5,154 nt of DNA from Clostridia bacterium. Its GTDB lineage: Bacteria; Bacillota_A; Clostridia; Christensenellales; Borkfalkiaceae. Within the stretch, counting starts at the first letter, position 1. Each line of letters begins with the position of its first letter. A model generated the notes under the pieces. The model saw only the letters and a list, made by a program, of their open reading frames with translations, was not told where the DNA came from and did no database searches. Positions 1 through 5,154 of this stretch are shown in pieces. The stretch lies in the NCBI GenBank assembly GCA_003979335.1, contig RYWC01000063.1, positions 1-5,154 of the forward strand, in the 5' to 3' direction. The position numbers and the translations under genes are program-made.

Positions 1-1226
1 CCTTTAATGAGTATCGGGTTGCAACCCGTCATTTTAACGGTACCACGGGTTACGGTTTTTATTCCGGAAGCCTCTATATCCTTTTCCACTTCCGATTTCT
101 CATACTTTTTAAGATAACTTAAAACTTCGTTTTCGGCTTTTTCAGGAAAATCTGCATAAACTTTAGCTGAATTTTCTTTTTCTGCCATTCCCGAACGAAT
201 TTCAGGCAACCTTTTTTCGTCTATAACGAAGTCCGCCGCTCGAGATGTACCGTCCAATACCGAAGAAATAACCGAATAAACAGCGCTGAAAATAAATTTG
301 TTATCAACAAATCTGACATCGGCTTTATTTGGATGAACGTTTACGTCAACAATATGCGACGGCACTTCGATATTCAAGACATAAAAAGGAAATTGCCTTT
401 TCATCATATAGCTGGAATATGCCTGCAAGATTGCCGTGGAAACAGTGTTATTTATTATGTACCTGCCGTTAAGAAACAGGCTTTGATATGTTTTATTAGG
501 TTTGAAAAAGTTTTGGTTTCCTATAAAACCGTGTATTTTGACGCCGTCTTTCTCCGCATTGATTTTGAAGCATTGCGAAAGAACCTTTGCACCGTATACC
601 TGAGCGACAGCTTCGTCAAGTCCGCCGCCATAAGATTGAAGAACCAACTTTCCGTCTGCAAAATATTTAAAGCACACTTCGGGATTGCCGAGAATATAAC
701 GCGCAACAAAGTTAGTAATATCGCTTTCTTCCTTTTTATCCGCCTTTAAAAATTTTGCCCGTACAGGCGTATTGTAAAAGAGATTATTAACGGAAATTAC
801 CGTGCCTTTCTCCAAAGCGGCAGGTTCTATTTCTCCTGTTTTTCCACCGTCGCAAGTTATTGAATACGCTGTATTTCCCTCTGTTACAGATACTATCTTA
901 ACTTTTGAAATCGAAGAAATGCTTGCAAGCGCTTCCCCCCTGAACCCGAGCGTTTCTATAGCGTTCAGGTCGTCAACAGTTGCTATTTTACTTGTTGCGT
1001 GAGGCAAAAAAGCAGACTTTAAATCATCCCTTTCAATACCGGTACCGTTATCCGCAACCTTAATAAGCTGTTTTCCGCCCTTTTCTATATGAATTTCTAT
1101 TTCTGTAGCTTTTGCATCAAGACTGTTTTCAATCAACTCTTTTGCCGCGGAATAAGGTCTGTCAACAACCTCGCCTGCGGCTATCCGATTGTATACGCTT
1201 TGCGTAAGCAGATTTATTTTTCTCAT
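1..1226 (-). CDS. mutL: DNA mismatch repair protein MutL, N-terminal 408 residues (3' end outside window)
   Basis: MutL is the GHKL-family ATPase that links mismatch-bound MutS to strand incision and excision. I translated this frame by hand: 408 codons without a stop, then two bases to the window edge. ATPase motifs are in order: IAAGEVVDRP (15-24), KELIEN with presumed catalytic Glu30 and Mg-binding Asn34, DNGTGI (59-64), TLGFRGEALASI (92-103) and GTVISVNNLFYNTPVRAKFL (141-160). The second N-terminal subdomain follows, with FLNGRYI (251-257) and DVNVHPNKADVRF (294-306), whose Lys301 matches the family's ATP-contacting lysine. From about residue 330 the sequence becomes charged and poorly conserved, as expected for the linker. 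The C-terminal dimerisation domain, and any DQHAxxER endonuclease motif, would lie outside the window, so endonuclease activity cannot be judged. The ATG at 1226 overlaps the mutS stop as ATGA, and the first motif begins at the usual distance from it. No frameshift or premature stop is seen. Confidence 0.97.
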   Translation of the reverse strand, partial: MRKINLLTQSVYNRIAAGEVVDRPYSAAKELIENSLDAKATEIEIHIEKGGKQLIKVADNGTGIERDDLKSAFLPHATSKIATVDDLNAIETLGFRGEALASISSISKVKIVSVTEGNTAYSITCDGGKTGEIEPAALEKGTVISVNNLFYNTPVRAKFLKADKKEESDITNFVARYILGNPEVCFKYFADGKLVLQSYGGGLDEAVAQVYGAKVLSQCFKINAEKDGVKIHGFIGNQNFFKPNKTYQSLFLNGRYIINNTVSTAILQAYSSYMMKRQFPFYVLNIEVPSHIVDVNVHPNKADVRFVDNKFIFSAVYSVISSVLDGTSRAADFVIDEKRLPEIRSGMAEKENSAKVYADFPEKAENEVLSYLKKYEKSEVEKDIEASGIKTVTRGTVKMTGCNPILIK

Positions 1227-3787
1227 CCTTTCACCTTTTCAACCAAATCACCGACAAGTAAAAACGCTTGCATAGGTGAAAGATTGTTCATGTCCACTTC
1301 TTTTAAAATCTTTTCGACCTCAGAACATTCTTCCCTGCTTTCTTCACTTTCTTCAATATGCGTCCTATCGCCTTTTTCCACAAGCTTTAAAATGGCTTTT
1401 GCTCTGTCGGTCACAACGGAAGGAACGCCTGCAAGCGAAGCAACTTCTATACCGAAACTGCGGTTTGCTCCGCCGCGCATTATTTTTCTCAAAAACACAA
1501 CCGTTCCGTTTATTTCTCTTACGGATATTTTATAGTTTTTTATACCGTCAATCTTATTTTCAAGCTCGGTTAGCTCGTGATAATGGGTCGCAAACATAGT
1601 CCTTGCGCCTATATGCCCCGTAAGGTATTCAATTACCGCCCACGCAATGCTGAGCCCGTCGTAAGTTGAAGTCCCTCTGCCCACTTCGTCCAAAATCAAA
1701 AGACTGTGTTTAGTTGCATTACGTATTATTGACGCAACTTCAATCATTTCAACCATAAAAGTGCTTTGGTCGGAAATAAGATTGTCGCTTGCCCCCACGC
1801 GCGTAAACACCCTGTCTGTAAGGGGAATCTGCGCTGATTTTGCAGGAACAAAACAGCCCAAATGCGCTATAACGGTAATAATAGCAGTCTGGCGCATATA
1901 AGTACTTTTACCAGCCATATTGGGTCCAGTTATAATCATTGTTCTGTTTGCCGCTTCGTCCAGCAACACGTCGTTGGGAATAAACTTGTCCTTTGAAATA
2001 GTTTCAACAACGGGATGTCTGCCGTCTTTTATAATAAGAGGCTTACCGCCCTCGACAATCTGAGGACGGACGTATTTGTTTTCCTTGGCTACCTCAGCAA
2101 AATCAACAAGCAAATCCAAAAGCGCGATTGCGGAAGATACTGTTTTGAATTTGTCTATATACTCGGAAAGAACCGCTTTAATCTGTTCATACAGTTCTGT
2201 TTCGAGTTTAGAAAAAAGGTCGCCGCAGGTCAATATTTTATCTTCAAGTTCTTTAAGTTCGTCGGTTATGAACCTTTCGGCATTGGCAAGGGTCTGCCTC
2301 CTCTGATAGTTTAAAGGAACTTTGTCTATCATAGACTTTGTAACTTCAATATAATAGCCGAAAACACGATTATAGCTTATTCTTAAATTTCTGATGCCTG
2401 TCGTATCTCTTTCGCGTGCTTCCATTTCGGCAAGCACGGCAGAACTGTTGGTGACTATGTTTCTCAGTTCGTCAAGACGTGCGTTATAACCCTCTTTAAT
2501 AAACTTCCCGTCTCTTACGTTTGCAGGCGCTTCGGGACTTATTGCGCTGTCAAGCAAGTTGACAATGCTCGATAAATCATACAAATCATTGCAAATGTCC
2601 TGAATAATAGCCGACTTAAATCCCGAAAGACTGAATTTTATGTTTGGAATTAAAGCAAGCGACTGTGAAAGCGCAAGACAGTCCTTAGGAGACACTGTTC
2701 CGTTTGAAATTTTACCGGCTATTCTTTCGATATCTTTTATTCCTTTCAGCATATCCACAATGTTTAGTCTTGAAACAGTCGCGTCAAAAAGTTCCTGAAC
2801 GCCGTTAAGACGGTAATCGATATCGGCTTTCCTGTAAAAAGGATACAAAATACTGCTGTTGAGAAAGCGCGCGCCCATAGGCGTTTTGGTTTTATCCAAA
2901 ATCCATAAAAGAGTACCGTATTTACCCCCATCGCTTAAAGTTTTAACTATTTCAAGATTTCTCAAAGCTGTCGGGTCAAGCTGCATAAAGGCGTCGTTTA
3001 CGACAAATTTTACGCTGTTTATGTTTTTTAAAGCGTTTTTCTGAGTTTCTTTAAGGTATTCTATTAGAGCGCCCGTTGCTGAAACCGCCTCTTTCCTGCC
3101 TGTAAGTGAAAATGCCGCCAGATTTTTCGCATTAAGCTGTTCTAAAAGTGTTCTTTCCGCAGAGACGTCGCCGAAAGCCCATTCGGGATAACTTGAAAAA
3201 GGCGGAATAATCCCCCTTTTTACCTCCGATAAATCTTTCACCGCAAAAAGCATTTCGTCATTGCAGATTATTTCCTTTACTTCAAGAACCGTCATCCTTG
3301 AAACGCACTTTCTTACGCAGTCTTCACCGCCGAAATCGGTTACGGAAAGCTCGCCCGTCGAAATATCCGCCCAGGCAAGCGCGACGGTTCTGTCTTTTTT
3401 ACATGCGCAGCAAATAAAGTTATTGGTTTTTTCGTTAAGACTATCGCCTGTAAGCGTTCCGGCGGTAACTACCCTGACAACGTCCCTTGCGACCATTCCC
3501 TTAGCCTGTGAAGCGTCTTCGAGCTGTTCGCAGATTGCGACCTTTTCGCCGTTCGTTACAAGCTTAGTGATATAAGAATCAACCGCGTGATAAGGCACTC
3601 CGCACATAGGCGCGCGTTTTTCAAGTCCGCAATCTCGGCCTGTAAGGGTCAAATCAAGTATAGACGAAGCTTTGACCGCGTCGTCAAAAAACATTTCGTA
3701 GAAATCGCCCAACCTGTAAAATATAAGACAGTCCGGATATTTTTCCTTAATGGAAAAATAGTGCTGCATCATTTTTGAAAGTGCCAT
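1223..3787 (-). CDS. mutS: DNA mismatch repair protein MutS
   Basis: MutS is the dimeric sensor of base mismatches and small loops; it then moves as an ATP-bound clamp and recruits MutL. The 854 residues match the full family length (E. coli MutS is 853). The mismatch-binding domain (about 1-115) has GDFYEMFF with the Phe29-x-Glu31 pair that stacks on and contacts the mispair. The connector domain (about 125-260), lever core and clamp (about 265-555, with NRVFGYYIEVTKS at 473-485 and RQTLANAERFITDELKELED at 497-516) follow. The ATPase domain has GRHPVVE (589-595), Walker A GPNMAGKST (621-629), STFMVEM (675-681), Walker B LLILDEVGRGTS (696-707) and the ATHYHEL His switch (733-739), then a helix-turn-helix near GIEVASLAGVP (779-789). 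Two oddities: Asp673 stands where Gly usually precedes the QSTFMVEM signature, and the acidic tail linker (about 805-826) lacks a QLSFF-like clamp motif. The ATG has a good Shine-Dalgarno, and MMQHYFSIKEKYPD lies at the normal distance from the start. MutS2 is excluded by the FxE domain and the absence of a Smr domain. Confidence 0.99.
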   Translation of the reverse strand: MALSKMMQHYFSIKEKYPDCLIFYRLGDFYEMFFDDAVKASSILDLTLTGRDCGLEKRAPMCGVPYHAVDSYITKLVTNGEKVAICEQLEDASQAKGMVARDVVRVVTAGTLTGDSLNEKTNNFICCACKKDRTVALAWADISTGELSVTDFGGEDCVRKCVSRMTVLEVKEIICNDEMLFAVKDLSEVKRGIIPPFSSYPEWAFGDVSAERTLLEQLNAKNLAAFSLTGRKEAVSATGALIEYLKETQKNALKNINSVKFVVNDAFMQLDPTALRNLEIVKTLSDGGKYGTLLWILDKTKTPMGARFLNSSILYPFYRKADIDYRLNGVQELFDATVSRLNIVDMLKGIKDIERIAGKISNGTVSPKDCLALSQSLALIPNIKFSLSGFKSAIIQDICNDLYDLSSIVNLLDSAISPEAPANVRDGKFIKEGYNARLDELRNIVTNSSAVLAEMEARERDTTGIRNLRISYNRVFGYYIEVTKSMIDKVPLNYQRRQTLANAERFITDELKELEDKILTCGDLFSKLETELYEQIKAVLSEYIDKFKTVSSAIALLDLLVDFAEVAKENKYVRPQIVEGGKPLIIKDGRHPVVETISKDKFIPNDVLLDEAANRTMIITGPNMAGKSTYMRQTAIITVIAHLGCFVPAKSAQIPLTDRVFTRVGASDNLISDQSTFMVEMIEVASIIRNATKHSLLILDEVGRGTSTYDGLSIAWAVIEYLTGHIGARTMFATHYHELTELENKIDGIKNYKISVREINGTVVFLRKIMRGGANRSFGIEVASLAGVPSVVTDRAKAILKLVEKGDRTHIEESEESREECSEVEKILKEVDMNNLSPMQAFLLVGDLVEKVKG
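1231..1238 (-). promoter_or_regulatory. Ribosome binding site of mutL inside the end of mutS
   Basis: The last mutS codons, read on the coding strand, contain AAAGGTGA followed by AAGG and then the mutL ATG at 1226. GGTGA pairs with the anti-Shine-Dalgarno end of 16S rRNA, and the nearer AAGG offers a second, poorly spaced match. The mutL ATG shares bases with the mutS TGA (ATGA). Ribosomes finishing mutS could therefore restart on mutL, which would keep the two repair proteins in proportion. Coupling is inferred from this layout. Confidence 0.65.
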
Positions 3788-3794
3788 AATTTTT

Positions 3795-3800
3795 TCCTTA
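3795..3800 (-). promoter_or_regulatory. Ribosome binding site of mutS
   Basis: On the coding strand the 25-nt miaB-mutS gap contains TAAGGA, with seven A/T bases between it and the ATG at 3787. This is a good match to the Shine-Dalgarno core at normal spacing and supports that start. The gap holds no visible hairpin or poly-T run, so there is no sign of a terminator, and miaB and mutS are likely on one transcript. Confidence 0.8.
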
Positions 3801-3812
3801 GTGTTAAAATCT

Positions 3813-5126
3813 TTAAATCTTTTGTCCCGTGAGCGAAATACCGTTAGCAGACGTTATTTTTAAATTAACGAATTCACCGATTTCATTTTTATCGCTCAAA
3901 AAATACGCCATTCTTCCGTATTCGTCGCGTCCCTGATACATTCCTTTCTTTTTATCAAAGTCTTCGCATAGAATTTCAACTGTTTTACCTATATATTGCG
4001 CCGACTGCGCGCGAGTCTGCGAATTTACAAGTTCAATCAGTTTCATTATCCTCTTTTTAGAAATTTCTTCGGATATTTGTCCATCCATTTTAGCAGCGGC
4101 CGTGCCGTTGCGCTTAGAATAGACGTAAGTAAACGCCGAAGAATAACCTACCTTTTCTACAAGCCGCAACGTATCCTCGAAATCTTCATCGCTTTCATTA
4201 GGAAAACCCACAATCAAATCTGTTGTAAGAGTGCAATCGGGAACATATTTTTTTAATATTTCGACTTTTTTAAGATAGTCTTCAACAGTGTATTTTCTGT
4301 TCATAGCTTTTAAAACGGCGTTTGAACCGCTTTGGACGGGCAGATGAACAGAATTGCATATTTTCGGGCTTTCGGCAATGACTTTTGCAAGCTCTTCGGA
4401 AAAATCTTTGGGATGGCTTGTCATAAATCTCAACCTGAATTTCCCTTCAATCGCGGCAATTCTTTTAAGCAATTCTGGGAAAGAAATATCGTTTGTACCG
4501 TTTGCATAAGAATTGACATTTTGACCGAGCAAAGTTATTTCCTTATAGCCCAATGATACAAGCTCTTCCGTCTCTTTTATTATATTTTCAGAACGGCGGC
4601 TCCGCTCTCTTCCGCGGACGTATGGAACTATGCAATAACTGCAGAAATTATTGCAACCGTAGGTTATATTTATCCATGCGTTAGGATAACTTGTTCGCAA
4701 AGGTTTCGTAGCTTCGTCGATTTCCCCTTCGCATTCCTCAACCTCTATAACCGCTTTTTTACGGGTTTGCTTCATTAAGATAAAATCTTTCAGTTTGCCG
4801 AGATTGTGCGTTCCGAAAATTATATCGACATAAGGATATTTTTCATGAAGTATATCGGCTTTGCCTATTTGCTGGGTAAGACAGCCACCGACGGCAATTA
4901 TCATGTTCTTATTAGCTTTTTTCAGCTTTTTCAGCATACCTATGTTGCCGAACGCATGATTTTCGGCATTTTCCCTTATACAGCAGGTATTAAAAACAGC
5001 TATATCCGCATCTTCAATTTCTTCACAGCTTTCGTAGCCGAGACCGGAAAGTATTCCGGCTATTTTCTCCGATTCGTGTACGTTCATCTGACAGCCGTAC
5101 GTCGTTATGTAATAATATTTAGCCAT
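3813..5126 (-). CDS. miaB: tRNA-2-methylthio-N6-dimethylallyladenosine synthase MiaB
   Basis: MiaB is a radical-SAM methylthiotransferase that converts i6A37 to ms2i6A37 in tRNAs reading UNN codons, acting in the cytoplasm with two 4Fe-4S clusters. Numbered from the chosen start, the 437-residue protein has an N-terminal MTTase (UPF0004) domain with auxiliary-cluster cysteines Cys12 (YGCQMN), Cys48 (NTCCIRENAE) and Cys82 (GGCLTQQ). The radical-SAM core carries Cys158-x3-Cys162-x2-Cys165 in GCNNFCSYCIVPYVRGRERS. A TRAM RNA-binding domain occupies about 372-437. YGCQMNVHES with NTCCIRENAE, and GRERSR after the CxxxCxxC, fit MiaB better than RimO or MtaB. The start is the ATG at 5126 (MAKYYYITTYGCQMN). 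The open frame continues upstream to a GTG at 5150, but that GTG and the peptide MYKRQ after it come from sequencing adapter, so the longer start is false. The native promoter and most of the Shine-Dalgarno are lost at the contig end. The gene leads mutS by 25 nt in the same direction, consistent with co-transcription. Confidence 0.97.
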   Translation of the reverse strand: MAKYYYITTYGCQMNVHESEKIAGILSGLGYESCEEIEDADIAVFNTCCIRENAENHAFGNIGMLKKLKKANKNMIIAVGGCLTQQIGKADILHEKYPYVDIIFGTHNLGKLKDFILMKQTRKKAVIEVEECEGEIDEATKPLRTSYPNAWINITYGCNNFCSYCIVPYVRGRERSRRSENIIKETEELVSLGYKEITLLGQNVNSYANGTNDISFPELLKRIAAIEGKFRLRFMTSHPKDFSEELAKVIAESPKICNSVHLPVQSGSNAVLKAMNRKYTVEDYLKKVEILKKYVPDCTLTTDLIVGFPNESDEDFEDTLRLVEKVGYSSAFTYVYSKRNGTAAAKMDGQISEEISKKRIMKLIELVNSQTRAQSAQYIGKTVEILCEDFDKKKGMYQGRDEYGRMAYFLSDKNEIGEFVNLKITSANGISLTGQKI

Positions 5127-5135
5127 AATGTATTC

Positions 5136-5154
5136 CTGTCTCTTATACACATCT
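5136..5154. other. Residual Nextera/Tn5 mosaic-end adapter (artefact)
   Basis: The last 19 bases read CTGTCTCTTATACACATCT, identical to the Tn5 mosaic end in the orientation expected when a read runs through its insert into a Nextera-type adapter. It sits exactly at the window edge with no transposon sequence beyond it. It is therefore best read as library adapter left on a contig end, not genomic DNA. Genomic sequence ends at about 5135. Read on the minus strand, the adapter supplies a GTG at 5150 and the codons for YKRQ, in frame with miaB, which creates a false eight-residue N-terminal extension. Its last bases also create a false AGGAA-like Shine-Dalgarno across the junction. Confidence 0.97.

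Noticed and set aside
521..709. Minus-strand 62-codon frame within mutL
   Set aside because: It is in a different frame from the intact mutL reading frame on the same strand and looks like an alternate-frame artefact.
333..749. Plus-strand open frame of 138 codons
   Set aside because: It lies antisense to a continuous mutL frame with all ATPase motifs and shows no recognisable protein features, so it is a shadow.
1089..1535. Plus-strand open frame of 148 codons spanning the mutS-mutL junction
   Set aside because: It is antisense to the 3' end of mutS and the 5' end of mutL, both highly conserved coding sequences. The Ser/Phe-rich composition is what antisense reading of Lys/Glu-rich coding sequence gives.
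3261..3575. Plus-strand Ser/Thr-rich open frame of 104 codons
   Set aside because: It is fully antisense to the mutS N-terminal domains and has no identifiable motif; the other plus-strand frames within mutS and miaB were rejected for the same reason.
3788..3812. Terminator or promoter between miaB and mutS
   Set aside because: The 25-nt gap is A/T-rich but has no inverted repeat and no spaced -35/-10 pair; it is adequately explained by a ribosome binding site.
3813..5126. RimO or MtaB instead of MiaB
   Set aside because: The presence of YGCQMNVHES, NTCCIRENAE and VRGRERSR matches the MiaB subgroup, and the mutS-mutL neighbourhood fits miaB.
5127..5150. Upstream GTG start for MiaB at 5150
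   Set aside because: The GTG and the next four codons are adapter sequence. MAKYYYITTYGCQMN starting at 5126 is the natural family N-terminus.
5136..5154. End of a genuine Tn5/IS50 element
   Set aside because: Only the 19-bp mosaic end is present, exactly at the sequence edge, and no transposase or longer IS end is visible. The adapter explanation is simpler.
1..5154. A hidden undescribed system (defence, CRISPR, non-coding RNA, repeat array)
   Set aside because: Nearly every base falls in one of three well-known genes. No repeat array, unexplained long gap or unfamiliar protein was seen on either strand.

Overview
The window is a compact bacterial housekeeping segment with three genes, all on the minus strand. 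In transcription order they are miaB (tRNA methylthiotransferase, 5126 to 3813), mutS (mismatch recognition ATPase, 3787 to 1223) and mutL (mismatch repair ATPase, 1226 running off the left edge at 1). The sequence is moderately AT-rich. The miaB-mutS-mutL order, the purine-rich Shine-Dalgarno sites and the protein sequences point to Bacillota, most likely a clostridial lineage. That placement is inference from gene order and motifs; no rRNA or other marker here fixes it.

Layout from right to left: positions 5136-5154 are not genomic DNA but an exact copy of the 19-bp Tn5 mosaic end used in Nextera-type libraries, so this is the end of a contig carrying residual adapter. Nine genomic bases (5127-5135) remain upstream of miaB, so its promoter and most of its ribosome binding site are missing. 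A 25-nt gap carrying a clear Shine-Dalgarno separates miaB from mutS. mutS and mutL overlap by four bases (ATGA), a layout typical of translational coupling. No promoter, terminator, RNA gene, repeat, mobile element or CRISPR array was seen, and there is no non-coding stretch longer than 25 nt apart from the adapter end. mutL is an uninterrupted 408-codon partial frame filling positions 1-1226, including the first 300 bases, which might otherwise look empty.

Function: MutS detects mismatches and MutL couples detection to strand incision and excision. MiaB modifies adenosine 37 of tRNAs that read UNN codons. The two processes are unrelated biochemically but are often neighbours in Bacillota, where miaA, which makes the MiaB substrate, frequently follows mutL; that gene would lie beyond position 1. 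I found no new biological system here. The points worth checking are the adapter remnant with the false N-terminal extension it gives MiaB, and two features of MutS: no recognisable beta-clamp binding motif in its tail, and Asp in place of the usual Gly before the QSTFMVEM signature.
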